This document shows positions 46,369 through 59,627 of a stretch of 64,000 nt of DNA, piece after piece. The DNA lies in contig CALSFV010000365.1 in the NCBI GenBank assembly GCA_943737045.1, positions 62,001 through 126,000 on the forward strand, given 5' to 3'. Under the pieces are notes generated by a model, which was not told the DNA's origin, made no database searches, and was given only the letters and a program-made list of their open reading frames with translations. Within the stretch, counting starts at the first letter, position 1. Each line of letters begins with the position of its first letter. Source of the stretch: Parapristionchus giblindavisi. Lineage: Eukaryota; Nematoda; Chromadorea; Rhabditida; Diplogasteridae. The translations under genes were made by a program, and so were the position numbers.

Positions 46369-48724
46369 CTCTTCTTGAATTTTGCTTTAATTTATTTTTT
46401 TAAATAAGATTTTAATTTTTAAACAACTCGGTCGAGTTTTGTACATGCGTAATGATGCGACGTTTTGCGGAGTAGGGGTATTTTTCGATTCACAAAATAT
46501 TGACAAGAATAAATAATAATACTTCAATTGATAATAAAAACAATACTACAATATTGGATTAGCACGCAAGTACGCATAATAATAATATATTATAGTACAT
46601 CGATAGTAAAACGAGTATTGAGAGTGAAATCACTTGTTTTATTTAGAGCCTCCGCAATGACCATTTCTTGTTTTGCATAGTTCAGAAACTAGAACAATCT
46701 CATTTAAATATCAAATCAGCGCGGGAAGACAAGTACATTTTATACGGACAATAAATCAATTACGCATAGTAATTATGTAAGTACACATATTAATTATAAT
46801 AATAATATAATATATCAATAGTAAAACGAGTAGATCAATTCAGATATGGTCCAACAAGCAAACAACGGAGCGATATTAGGCATTATAGTTCTCTAATGAT
46901 ACATAGTCAGAGGACGCCAATAGCTTGTATCAAGAATGGATAGGGTCACTCCTCCCTCAGCTTTTCTTAGAGCAACGCGGCCAGAGGGTATGATAGGCGA
47001 GGTTTGGGAATAGTAGCATGCGAGAGAGAAAGAGAAAGAGAGAAAGATAGGGAGAGAGATGAGAAGGGGCATTGAGTCTAAGTGAGAAACCTATAGATAT
47101 GATGGATTGACACATTTGCTAACAGTTCTGTCACACCATAACGGCTCTCGAAAAGCAAGGAAAGGTATTATTCGACTGACCTGTATGTTAGCGGCAGTGT
47201 AAGTTATGATTACGATGGTAGAATATTGCAGCACTATGTATAATATTTTGGAAAAATTTATTGTATCTAAAGTCGTATAATAATTAATCCCTACAAATTT
47301 CATCGACACTGGATTCATTTATTTACCCAAAAAGAATAACATTTTATTGCAATTTTACAATTTAATGATATAAAGCACAAAACAAATTGGGAAGGAATGG
47401 TTGCCACTAACGAGTGAATAGTCTGGGTGTGCATACAAGGAACACTTCCTTATTCATCTTCTTATTTTCTGTTAGAAAATTGAAAACAGTTCAGAGCATT
47501 CAGCATTTTTCGAAAAGAGAAAAAGATTTTCCATCATTTCAAAAAAAAAATATTCTTATCCATACTTATCTATATAACAGTTAGAGCAGAAATCATTAGC
47601 TATAGTGATCTTTTTGAGTATAAATGGAGTAAAGATCACAAACCCCTCTACGAATATTAGATCCTCCAGTAGACACGCATTCCAATATCGGATGCACTAC
47701 GATAAATCCATTCACTTTTCGAATTTCCTCTCAAGTCGTGTTGTTGACAATCGGAATAAACTTAATTAAAGCTCTATTATTTGCGCCACCGTTAAGCCTT
47801 TCCGCAAAAGTATTAATTTTCCCTTGCTCGATATGTTATTTATAAAAAAAATTTTAAAAATAATAATTCTTTGCTAGCTAACAATAAGTTGTGGCATCGC
47901 ATTTTATATAATTCATAGCGACATCAATTGTTCACTATAATCGTTGTAACGCACAAATTTATTATTATTACTAAAAAGTCGGTCAAAGTGAAGGGAACAA
48001 TTATGTATCTTCTACAATACTTTACAACAACAAATAGATGAGATATGATAACAACGAGAGCGATTTGTCACCAGACGAATAGAGTAAGAATCGTAGAGAT
48101 CACAAACTCGCGAATTGGGCAAATAAATAACGGGCAAACAATTTGTTGGGCATATATCTCGAAAAGAACAATTTAGCCAAATCTATTACCAAAACACATT
48201 AATTGGGAGAAATGGAGTAACGATCTAACAAAGGCCCATTATTAAAAGAGCTCAGAGCAAATAGAGAAATTCTTCAAAACAAAAAAAAACAATATCAATA
48301 TATGGCGTATAGATTATAACATACACATAGAGAAAACGGAATGATAAAGCAAACAGCACAGAAGCTTAAATTATTTGATCATGGTTAACGTATGGGCTGG
48401 AAGAAGAACAAAGGTGTCGATAGAAAAGGGTCAATTGGGGAAAATGAGAGAAACGAAAAGACAAAATTAAAAACAGTGTGGAAAACGAGGAGAGTATGGT
48501 AATTTTTGTGTTCTTTCTTTTATAATAAGAAATGGACAAAACATCACATGAAAATGATACTAGACATCAACTAGACATAAATTATAAAAGGAACAGCATG
48601 CACATACAGATTAGAATTATTGTATGAGAATAAAAATGTCAGGAAGGAAATCACTACGAAATATTACTAAAAGTTATGGCTATTTGCCACCCTCTCGACT
48701 CTTCTTCTCTGTCGTAAGCGAGCT
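46369..48724. other. Spacer between array copies 2 and 3
   Basis: No gene seen. It is the shortest spacer and lacks the elements found in spacers 1 and 3, so it is the best approximation of the ancestral spacer. A purine tract is at about 47021-47060. Confidence 0.65.
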
Positions 48725-49764
48725 CTAATGACGCACAACTTGAACAGATCTTCGGGTTGTTCTAGGACGAGAATCGTCCAATACTGCAAGCGAATCCTCG
48801 GGCTTCGACTGGAAATTCATAAAATACTATTTTTATATATAATAATAATAATTTTTAAAAAATGAAATGGCTTACATCAACCTCAGGTTGATCTGGTTTC
48901 GAAGAGTGTTTGGTGCCCTTGAAGAAGCAGATGAGATATTCTCCCGTACACTGAAACGTATAAGATATTTATTCATTAAAGCAGCCAAGGGATTTTTCTT
49001 GTGATCATGATGATAAGTAATAAGTAATATCGAATAAATCAACTTTTAAAAACCCAAAAAATATACCAATATATATTGATTTAAAAAATACTGCATGAAT
49101 TTTCTTACCCTCATAATGCGATCGATAATATGCAATTGTTTTATGCGGAAGATTACAATTTAAGTGATAAACAACAATTCTTCTAAATCGACCATCCATG
49201 TTTCGAAAATCGAAGCTCTAAAAATCCTCGCCGAAAAGGAATGCAAAAAGATTTAGCCCAGGATGATCTTTGATTTTTTACTAACGAGATCATACATAAT
49301 AATCGTTGTGCAAATCGTGGTAGCCCCCTGCTGTCAAGCGGAATACAACCGACACCTCATTTTTTATTACAAAGAGCATAATTTAAACGAAAAAATAACG
49401 ATTTTTCTACATCGACTACTTATATAAAAATAATTCGGTAAGGGCACCGAAAATGTATGATGCCAAAAAACAACGAAAGAGGCGCTCACCTTGCTGGTAG
49501 TTTCATGATGCTTCAGGTCACTTTCACAGGTAGAGACGATGGGACACTCGGTGCATTCGAACCAGCAACATTCCTGAAATTAGGCAAAATTGATGGAAAA
49601 AAACATGAATTTTTTTTTAAAAAGACCATGAAATTAGAAATTACTAAAACTGAATCTGCTTAAAGTTTTTAAAAAGATACTTTCTGCATCGAACTGGCAT
49701 GGCCACACCGTAAGTGTCTGAATTGCTTGGTGGCGGTGCGGAATTTTCTGTATTCCTGAAAGTA

Positions 49765-49821
<57 letters not shown>

Positions 49822-52800
49822 CTTTAAAGAATAAATTGAAATACGAGTGACGATTGATTATGGGTGTAAAATATGTGTTTCGATTCGTACATGCAGATCA
49901 TCATTGTCAAAACATTTAAAACTTTTAAAAAACATAGCAGTTTTCAAATATTTATCATTATTAATATAATCATTACCCCACATATGATGCAAGAGGTTAA
50001 AGGAAGTTTCTCCACATTGTCCGCTCCCTCCATATGGGTTTTCTAAAATTATTTATAATTTGTTCCATTGACATTAGTTTGCTGTTTTTTTTCTGTCCTT
50101 ATATAAAATCACAACAAATATTTTGCATAATGATGTAAAACAACAAAAAATTGTTTATTTATTCGTAATTAATAAATATTATTATTATTAAATTGCGCGC
50201 TTACATAATACTTGACACACTCTTCATTGACGAAGAATGTCATATTCTCCACAGCGCATATCTGGAAATTAATCAAAAATTCAATTCCGTAATTCCGAGT
50301 CCAAAACTCGGGAAAATAAAAGAAAAGAGGCGAGAAAGTGTGTGCAAAACGAGGAGAGTTTTCTCTGCTTTTCAATTCTTTTCGTGTCTTTTAAAGGAAC
50401 ATCCCAAGATGATTTTACTCTCCGCTTTGGTAATACTCTCTCGTAGACAAAGAAAGCGAGAGAGCGTTACCAGAACAGAGAGTTTCAAATGAGCCTGGGG
50501 TATGGCTTTTAAGCGAACCGATCGATCCTTTTTCGTTTGATGATGATCGATTTCGTGTCTCTTCGTCATCTCCCTTCCACATCCACAACGAAATCCCGCC
50601 GCACACTGTAAATGGTTCAACAATTATTTTTTTTCTAAAAAAGATGCATACAGTATACCGTATACAGTATAAAGTAGTGCAAAATGTCCTATTAGAGATG
50701 GACGCCCATTTCAAATGGAAGATCAACTGTTGTACTGTTACAGTATAACTTTTTATCAAATAATGAAGATCGTATACTATGTTATCTTCATTGTTTTTTA
50801 TCAAGATCCGCAGTTACAATTGAAAAGTATTTGTGAAGATTAGGCTAAACAATTCATACATACTATTATTAGTTGAGAAATATTCAAACATATTTGTCAG
50901 AGTGTGCATGCATTTTTAACAGTGCAGCCACCCTTTGTGCATGTGATACCGGGGACCCCCCAGATCTCCTCGAATTATTGTCTTGTCGATATTGAATGTC
51001 AGCTGTGAAAATTGTTACTATTGTTTTCCCCTTTACTTGACCTATTTTATATTGGAAATTTTGGCATTTTTGAAAATTTTCAACTATGTAAATTATGCTA
51101 AAAAAATTAGAAATGCCGATCGCACTCGAGTTCTGCAAATTTTTCGCGCGGCATTTGCCGAAAATTAATAATTTCAATATTCGTTCTCGATCTGTTCATA
51201 ATAATCCAAACTTTCCTTAGTAATATTCACTATCGACATAACAATAATTCGAGATCTGGGGGGATTCCCGGGATCACATGCACGAAGGGAGATTCTGCGG
51301 GGCTGTATATCAAAAGAAATACCTTATACATAGCATTCTTGTGAGCCGTGTTCATATGGTACAGCATGCGCTGCCACCACGGAATCTGCTTCTGAAATAG
51401 AGCACTGATCGATAAGACGCTAACTTCGTTAACGCTATGAACTTAGAAATTAGGTCAATAAGGTCAGGAACAATTAGGCGAAGTCCCTAAGTAAGTCCCT
51501 AAGAAAGGGCTAGGAACAGTTAAATCACTAATAACATACCTCACAGATTGGACAATCGTACTTTACAATGGCTTTTCTCGCTCGTTTCCGTTGAGGACCT
51601 AGACTTGATCGGCGCTTCTCAACCTGATTTATCGTACAGTGGTCATACATTTTCATAGATTCATAATACGAGGGCTCATTTTCAGTCACTTGAGGCGAAA
51701 ATTAGCTAAAAATGACGATTTTTGAGCCAAAAATAACGACTTTTCTAAAACGACCAATATTTTCGAACTCTCATCGTTTTACGCGCCCTCTTGCCTCTTT
51801 TTATTTTCTTTACGTGACTTTTGAATACAACATAAGTGATTTTATGGGGATTTATTCCCTTATATGAGCAGGAATATTTTCCCCGGGGATACTTTGGACA
51901 GGGAATTATTTGTTTTTGTTTAAATTATATGATACTTACCGAGGCTGACTTGGGAGCAGTCGGAGTAGGTTCTTGCCTTTCTAATACAGGAGGTGCTGAA
52001 TTGTCGTCGTCCTATACAACTCGTGTCTTTTATCGCCACTTGCGCGCAACTTAGTGACCACGTGCGCGCCACTTGTTGCACGGTGCGCCGCGATTGCGGC
52101 GCACGTACTCACAAGTAGCGCGCAAGTTACGCCTATATGCCGCGCAACGGGCGATGTTGTGGCGCGCCACTTGCGATACTGGCTACCCCCCCCCCCCACC
52201 CCCGCCCCCCTCATCCTTTACTATTCTTTCTGTAGGGAACAAAATGTTGTATATGAGCTATTTATTGCACAAATCGACATCAAATAGATAATAACACAGG
52301 TGTAGAACCAATACAACAAAAAGATTGAGCGTATGGGATGAGGATGAGAAAATAAAGTGAAAGATACAAATATAAAGAAAATGAAGACGATAATAAGACA
52401 AAATCAAGTAGTTTCACAATTACATGGGTATGGAACACAGTTGGAATAGGGTAGTCCACTCGGATGAAGAGCAATCAATCAATAAATATGTTGGGATGAG
52501 ATTAATGCAACAGGTAGATAAGGATGCAGGATCGACTTGAGCTGTTTCTTGACTTGGCTTAGCACGGAGAACGATCAATCGAGAGCAGAGAGCGGAAGGA
52601 GGAACGATTCACGCGTCTGTAATCACAGGGTATTGATCGATCGATTTGTCAGTTGAAGAAATAAAGTAATAGCTAGTATACTCTAGATTATTGAAATAAC
52701 AAATCTAAACCATATACACTACTCACATCTACAGTAGCCAAAGTATTCCAATCAATCCGCCCATATCTACCATATCCACTGTGATTCACAAAGTCTGTGA

Positions 52801-55800
52801 ATCCAATCATTCAACTCATATTTAACTACTAAGTATGGCCAATCATTCTGTCATATCTACCGTTTCTATCATTAGGCTCATATTTACCGTATCCAAGGTC
52901 ATCTACTCACCATGTCATCCTATCAATATGTACTTCCATGACGCCAGTACTCCACGACACCGATCGATAAATGAGTATTGACCACGGCTGAAATGATGAT
53001 ATATAGTTATACATTTCAAACGTGCAGAAATCGATCCTCTCAACAATATAGTGTAACAAAATCAATGACCTCGGTTGTGCTCCCGTAGAAAATTATTTGT
53101 CTAATGAATGTGACAAATCGTACACGAAGCATAAAACAACAAGGCTATCTTTCTTCCAATTTCAAAACCAATTAATAAATCTCTCCCAAACCGAAATCGT
53201 CCAAGCGATGGAACCCCATCACTCTCATTTTAGGTTCCTTATTAATGTTTAACTGATGGATAAACAACTAAAACTAAGAAAAATCAATAATAAATCATAA
53301 TGTACCTTTGTGAGAAATTGCTGGTCATATTGATGAGTGTACCGAAGGGATCTCGAGAATTCTTGATGAAGAGTGAATGAATCTGAAATTGATCGTTCAG
53401 TAGTTTGATAGTGAACACAAATAGATAGATATGGTTATGAAAAGGGCCAAGTATCCAAGTCATACATGGGCGGAGTACCTGGAGCTTGATTCTACAGAGG
53501 GTATCCGAACGAAAAATGGTTAATTTTACAGGGGGGCTTCAGTTTTTTTTCAAAAATATCACCTAAACGTTAATTTTTACAGGGGGCATTTCATAAATTT
53601 TCGAAAAGACCTAATATTACAGGGGACACCTCCATGCCGGCGCCCATGTATGATCCAAGTAGTAACTAACTAGTATACTGTTGTGCCAGTTATATATAAC
53701 TGGCACAACATAACTTCAATAAATAGAAGTCTGAACAGCGGATACGTTGTCGAACTACGAGTGTGCTGTATTCCTTCAGTGGGTGTTCACTGATGTTGTG
53801 AACCTACAAAATAATCAATAATATTCGACGAATATCCGTATTTGTAATACAAAACTTGTTTGGCTAACGACATCTCATAACCTGACAGACGGCCAAGTTG
53901 TGGCCGCAAATGACCCTCAGCTGGATAACTATCCGACCATTTTGTTGCCGCAGTTTGGCCGTCCGTCGGATACGGACATGTTCGGTTGGAAGTTACGGTT
54001 TTCGGATCGATTTAGCATACTTTGATACAGTTTACTAAGTGCCAGCGACTTCACACAACATCTACAATTGCGTACATACGACTGCAGGCACGTAATAGAA
54101 ATGTAACACCGCAAATAGTACGAAATAAAAGAAAATAAACAAATAAGTTGAAAAGACGTAACCTCGCAAGTTCATAGCGAAATCCTCGATCTCCTCCTCT
54201 TCATACTCGCCGGAGGTCGGTTCCTTGTACGAGGCCGTGACACTGGCGACTAGTTAAGCACATATTATTATTGCAATAACAGTGAATATATACGTGAAAC
54301 ATAAAAAGTTAGAAAATGATGAAAAGCGAGGAAAATATTCAATTTGCCGAACGTGCGCGATTTACACAGTAAAGCATGCAGCAAAAAGTTGCACTTCGGG
54401 CGCGCAAGTGTTGCATATGTTGCGCGCAAGTGGTGATAGTGATAACTTGCGGAGCAAGGTACCGTAAGTTGCGCGCAAGTGTTGCACATGTGGCGCGCAA
54501 GTTGCGATTTTGTTAACTTGCGGCGCAAGGTATCGTAAGTTGCGCGCAAGTGGCGAGAAAAAACCCGAGAACGTTATAAATTACGACAGTAGCAAAAATT
54601 GTTGTTTTCTGGCACTTTTGCCAATACATTTTAACAACCAATAAGCTTATTATATTAATATAATGCTGTTCAAATTAGGATTTTTTCAACTTTTCTAGGA
54701 AATTATATCGCATTGTACATGGATGCTGTAAACTACCAGCGTGGTCGAATAAGTGAAAATTTAGAGCGATGTTTAATCAGATTTTAAAATTTACCAATAA
54801 AATCAAAAATAAAATTCCCTACCATTACATTATCGAAATTCGATTTGATATCGCTTGGTGCAGATTCGGTATTGAATAACATCTACAATTGTTCATTATC
54901 AAAAATATGCCTTCAAAATAACGTCAGTTCATGATTCGCTTACCGATTCTTCAGGCGCGACTACGGTATTCTCATCGTTGTTCTGAAATTAATCAATATC
55001 ATGGAAACAACAGTTCGTGATTGGCTTACAGTAGTAGCTACAGCAACTTCTTCAGCCGACTCGGGCAGTGGAACAAACTCTTCTGCTTCAACGGTCTCCC
55101 GTTTCACATTGAACTCCTGGAAAATCAATATGTTACCGTATCATTTCGATATTATTGACTTGATAAATCAAAGAAAATTGAAAAATCAATAACCTCAGTC
55201 AGATCAACTACTTCAAGTTCCGTCTTGATGAAGCGTCTATGCAGGGGCTGAAATTTATTTATTGATTATTTCTATAGATTTAATTTATTGATTTTTTCTG
55301 ATGATAGTCGCATACCGTTTCTGATCTAGGCGTGGCAAATCCCTCGTGGAGTTCCGAAGTGTTGATGGACGGAGCAGGTGAGTTGACCTTAATTTAGCGA
55401 ACTTAGGAACTTATTGTTCGTTAAGTGAACTTAAAGCAATAGCATTAAGTCCTGCGACTTAAACCAGCTAGACTGCACTTACAGCATTAGGAGCGAGTCG
55501 TTGACAGAATGTCGACATTGCCTCGATGACGCATTCGGCGAGACCAAATAGCAGGGAACACTGCTTGTCCGTACTAAAAAGATTTAGAATATTATAGATG
55601 GCAATCATTTTCAGGTCTTAAAATTGTGAAATTATATTTCTTTCTTCTAGATAGCGAAGTCATTATCATCACCTATTTATTTTTGTTCATATCATTTTCA
55701 CGTGTCGTTGCATGCGTGTGCATGTAGATAAAATAATAAATAATAATATTTTTTTAGTTCTAGAAATCTTACGTCTCCGTCTGTGCTTTGTAAGCCTTTT

Positions 55801-57861
55801 TCAGCTGACTCTTCACATCTCTGAGTGGAATCGATAATGCCTGAAAATCCAATTTATGATGTTTTAATCACCATTTTTCAAGTATCAAATATAGAACCCC
55901 TGGCCGAAACAGCGGGCCTTAACAAATTGCAATATCATATAGTATATATAAAGTACGTTTGCGTGTTTTTCAAACAAAACTTCAAATTTAATATATTCGT
56001 AATTTCATTCCATACGATATTTTCATGTTGTGAACAAAAATTGAGAAGTTCATCTTTTCTATGTTAAATATAGAAGGTCCTGCGGGTGAGGACCAGCGAA
56101 AATTCAAAAACCAGTGAAAAGTTGTTTTTTTGTAAAACAAAGTGAAACCTTATTAGTGCATCCAACATCAACGGCCGCTCTGAGAACGTGGATAGTTCTG
56201 AAGATCACCGCGTAGATCGGTTCATCCGTCGCGATGTATTGCTCGTATGCCTACAAATAATCAATATTTTATTATTGGTTACGGTAGTAATATTGTAATC
56301 TATACTGTAATCAACACGGGACTCTGGTTACGGTAACAATATTGTAATCAACACTGTACTCTGGATACGGTAACAATACAGTTTAAAAAAAAAACAGAGC
56401 AACCGCATAGCTTCTTCTCACCTCATTGACCCATTGCTCTATCGATCGACCGAATCCGGATTCGTCGACTTTCTGAAAGATATCCATTGTTTATTTTTTT
56501 TTATTTATTGTTTTCTTTGTCGTACACCACAAGGGAGTTTCAACAAGTACAACGTGATCGAGTTCAAAAAAATTGGTGAACTGTCAAGATTACTATAAAA
56601 AAAGAGGGAGATGGGGATGGGGGGGGGAGGTCAGAGATCAAATGATCATGCCTTCTGCTACAGTCAGGAAGAGGAAGAGGTTGAGAAGCCTCTAGTGCGG
56701 TGGAGCGGCCGAAAATCCAATATATACAGTTTTGGATTTCAGAATGAGAAGGGGGAATAGATCAAAGATCGACTGTGCTGATTAGATGTAAAAGTGGTTC
56801 ACCAACACATGAAGCTCATTCATTCAAAATGCCAAACAAATTATATTATGGTGTACCATAGTGTGTTATAAAAGTAAAGGTAAAGGTACAACCCGTTAAT
56901 CAAGGTACACGAAGTCCTGCGTGTGATCACTGCTGGGCCATGTAGGGCACTTACCAAAGTGGACATTATCTGTCTGAAGATCGATATCAAAGCCTTCATT
57001 ACGCACTCCGAAATGCCGATTATGAAGTGACGTTGCGTGTCTTGTCTGAAGAAAAATCAATATCATCGAATTATCGATTTCATAAAAATCAAAGAATACC
57101 TGTGATTTTCTTCTTTGACGTGGATTTTCCGCAGCTCTCCCTGAATATCTCTGATCGCGGTAGTGATTGCCTGAGAGAATATTGATTATTGTTCATTGAT
57201 TGATTATCGATTTTTTTAAAAGCTGGGATAGCGAATCAATCGATATCCACACAGTATGCCATTATCTTATTGCAGTTACTGAACTGGGATGTTTTGCGGA
57301 TTTGTTTTGAAAGATTTGTTTTGAATTTTAACTTATATGTTTTCCAAAAACAATGCTTCCTGAAAGTAGGCTAAAACGACACCCCAAAACGTCTAGTTCC
57401 TGCAAGCAGTTACAAAGCGTCATACTCCCTCATAATTTCATATTTAAATTTCATTCAATTTCATAATTTCATAATTAAATTTCATTCAATTTCATAATTA
57501 AATTTCATTCAATTTCATAATTAAATTTCATTCAATTTCATAATTTCATAATTAAATTTCAAAATTTCATATTTTAAATTTCATAATGTCACTTACAAAT
57601 TCATTGCATTCAACTTCGACGGATGCCCTCAGCAGATCTATCGTGCGAAAGATGACCGCGTAGATGGGATCATCATTCGCGATGAACTCTTCGTTGGCCT
57701 GGAAAATTGATATCAGAATTACTGTAGCCTTTGGTACGGTTGCATAAGCCCCACACGGTCGGGTTCTCTTAGATTACGGTAGGATGAGGTTACTGTAAAC
57801 TTACATCATTTGCCCAATTATCGATCGTCCGATTGCTCGCCTCGTCGCCGGCTTGAAACAT
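48725..57861 (-). CDS. Array gene copy 3: zinc-finger gene split by a 2.5 kb insertion
   Basis: Exons in transcript order (minus strand): 57805-57861, 57597-57698, 57100-57170, 56955-57045, 56422-56472, 56149-56250, 55773-55840, 55483-55573, 55316-55387, 55194-55247, 55030-55116, 54944-54982, 54823-54882, 51940-52011, 51540-51623, 51323-51391, 50205-50261, 49977-50042, 49681-49755, 49490-49573, 48876-48950, 48725-48808. With these 1611 nt the frame is open, 536 residues.

An insertion (52007-54566) removed the original exon 14 acceptor. A TTGTATAG inside the new sequence can replace it and keeps the frame (exon starts Asp-Asp-Asp-Asn instead of Val-Asp-Asn). Whether a roughly 2.8 kb intron is spliced this way is unknown; the gene may be broken. 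The 5' half resembles copy 1, the 3' half copy 2. Confidence 0.75.
49764..49820. repeat. AAT microsatellite
   Basis: About 18 AAT units in intron 18 of copy 3. The same intron of copy 2 (about 40858-40885) has a short interrupted tract, so the array expanded after duplication. Confidence 0.85.
50395..50508. mobile_element. TTAA-flanked MITE in intron 16 of copy 3
   Basis: Counterpart of 41473-41586, with TTAA at 50391-50394 and 50509-50512. Confidence 0.75.
50931..51289. mobile_element. CCCTTTGTGCATG-ended MITE in intron 16 of copy 3
   Basis: Counterpart of 41993-42351 at the same position and length, inherited through duplication. Confidence 0.75.
52007..54566. mobile_element. TIR element with GCGCGCAAGT repeats splitting array copy 3
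   Basis: Terminal inverted repeats TCGCCACTTGCGCGCAACTTA (52033-52053) and complement (54536-54556); subterminal zones at 52055-52175 and 54390-54556 are full of GCGCGCAAGT and GCGCCACTTG words. The junctions replaced five bases (ACCTG) of the exon 14 boundary of copy 3. About 26 bp at the left, outside the TIR, are also new. A C run lies at 52187-52210. It carries a spliced coding-looking segment on the minus strand. Confidence 0.75.
52907..54249 (-). CDS. Spliced fragment inside the inserted element
   Basis: Three blocks, 54163-54249, 53306-53382 and 52907-52987, have proper acceptors (AACTAG, TTTCAG, TTTCAG) and donors (GTTACG, GTACAT) and join in one open frame of 80-odd codons. The first is very acidic (EYEEEEIEDFAMNLR), the next reads HQEFSRSLRYTHQYDQQF, the last ends in IDRMTW and a stop. 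The first block begins with two bases of a split codon, so upstream exons are missing. Unrecognised; possibly a captured host gene fragment or an element gene. A second frame is also open in the last two blocks, which lowers confidence. Confidence 0.35.
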
Positions 57862-58653
57862 CTCTCCTTGAATTTTGCTTTAATTTATTTTTTTTAAATA
57901 AGATTTCAATAATACAGTACAACACGGTCGAATTTTGTACATGCGTAATTATGCGACGTTTTGCGGAGTAGGGGTATTTTCGATTCACATATTATTGACA
58001 AGAATAAATAATAAAACTTCAATTGATAATAAAAACAATAATACAATATTGGGTTAGCACGCAAGTACGCATAATAATAATATATTATAGTACATCGATA
58101 GTAAAACGAGTATTGAGAGTGTAAAATCACTTGTTTTATTTATACGGAGCGCCCGCAATGACCATTTCTTGATTTGCATAGTTCAGAAACTAGAACGATC
58201 TCATTTAAATATCAAATCAGCGCGGAGAAGGCAAGTACATTTTGTACGGACAATAAATCAATTACGCATATTAATTATGTAAGTACACATATTAATTATA
58301 ATAATAATATAATATATCAATAGTAAAACGAGTAGATCAATTCAGATATGATCCAACAAGCAAACAACGGAGCGATATAAGTCGTTATTCTTCGCTAATG
58401 AGACATAGTCAGAGGACGCCAATAGCTTGTATCAAGAATGGATAGGGTCACTCCTCCCTCAGCTTTTCTTAGAGCAACGCGGCCAGAGGGTATGATAGGC
58501 GAGGTTTGGGAATAGTAGCATGCGAGAGAGAAAGAGAAAGAGAGAAAGATAGGGAGAGAGATGAGAAGGGGCATTGAGTCGAAGTGAGAAATCTATAGAT
58601 AAGATGGATTGACACATTTGCTAACAGTTCTGTCACACCATGACGGCTCTCAA

Positions 58654-59160
58654 AAAGACATACTGTGTCACGGACAAAACTGATCGCAGTATTGTCAAAG
58701 TTCGCTCGCCAATTCTGATATTTTAAATCTGTTTCACACTCATCCTCTTCATTCTTTGCGTTTGTCTCGGTTGTGAGCGGTCCATCTCTCGTTCGTCTGT
58801 TCTACTCTTACCGAATTATCATCAACAACGTAAAAGGATCCCCTCCTAGAAGACTATAGGCAAGTCAGGAGTGGTATGCCTATCATCAAGCAATTGTTGA
58901 CGAAGTATTGAGCGAGGACTTCGTGGGTTATCTCTATCTAATTTTTCTCAATTCTGTTCCATGATTCACTATTCGAAAACGATCAAGTGTAGCGGCTTTG
59001 ATTCTGAAGAACATCTTAATTGCTGATCAGAGGATGAAGAAGATGAAGAGAATTATGCCCCTTGTATGGGACCTCAGCACGCCCAGACTAATCTGTCGTT
59101 TAGTGGCAACCATTCCCTCCCCAATGGTTCTGTGCTTGATAAAGGTCATTAAACTGTAAA
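58654..59160. other. Inverted and diverged spacer segment
   Basis: The part near 59060-59155 (GTTTAGTGGCAACCATTCCC and GCACGCCCAGACT) is the reverse complement, with many changes, of 34080-34165 in spacer 1 and 47345-47430 in spacer 2. The left part has no match in the window; a stretch starting EWYAYHQAIVDEVLSEDF after a GTCAG acceptor is open for about 30 codons and unrecognised. Confidence 0.5.
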
Positions 59161-59486
59161 CTGTAAAATACTTATCTATATAACAGTTAATGCAGAAATA
59201 ATTAGCAATAGTGATCTTTTTGAAGATAAATAAAGTATATCACGCGTGTCGCGTAAGGAATAAACGGTGGCACATTGAAAAAATCGAAAATGAGCAAAAG
59301 TCATTTTTCGGTAGTCCATATGGTCCCTAACAAGGTACCGTCGAGCTTTTTTGCATATCTTCATTTTCAACGTCGAGAGACGTCGTCAAGGTTTTAACCG
59401 AGTGCGATCGCACGAGAGGAGAGTGACGCAGCCAGTGATCGACCCACTCATCTGCCTCGTACAATGACTTCACCCATTGTAATCAG

Positions 59487-59627
59487 TGGCCGTATGCAAG
59501 AACCGTTTTCCGGGAAAACGTGACGTCATTAGCGTAAGCGAAGGCGTTTTCCAAAAATCCTCCGCCTACGCTAATGACGTCACATTTTCCCGGAAAACGG
59601 TTTTCTCGTTGTTCTTGCATACGGCCA
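59487..59627. mobile_element. TGGCCGTATGC MITE with CAG duplication, copy 2
   Basis: A 141-bp relative of 16231-16370, CAG at 59484-59486 and 59628-59630. It interrupts the left arm of the surrounding inverted repeat; the right arm (62215-62235) reads through the same point without it, so the insertion is verified within the window. Confidence 0.9.

Noticed and set aside
53737..53806. An extra exon (HPLKEYSTLVVRQRIRCS) within the fragment in the 2.5 kb insertion
   Set aside because: It is open only in phase 0 after a GTAG acceptor, while the block before it ends in phase 1, and no matching donor leads to the next block.
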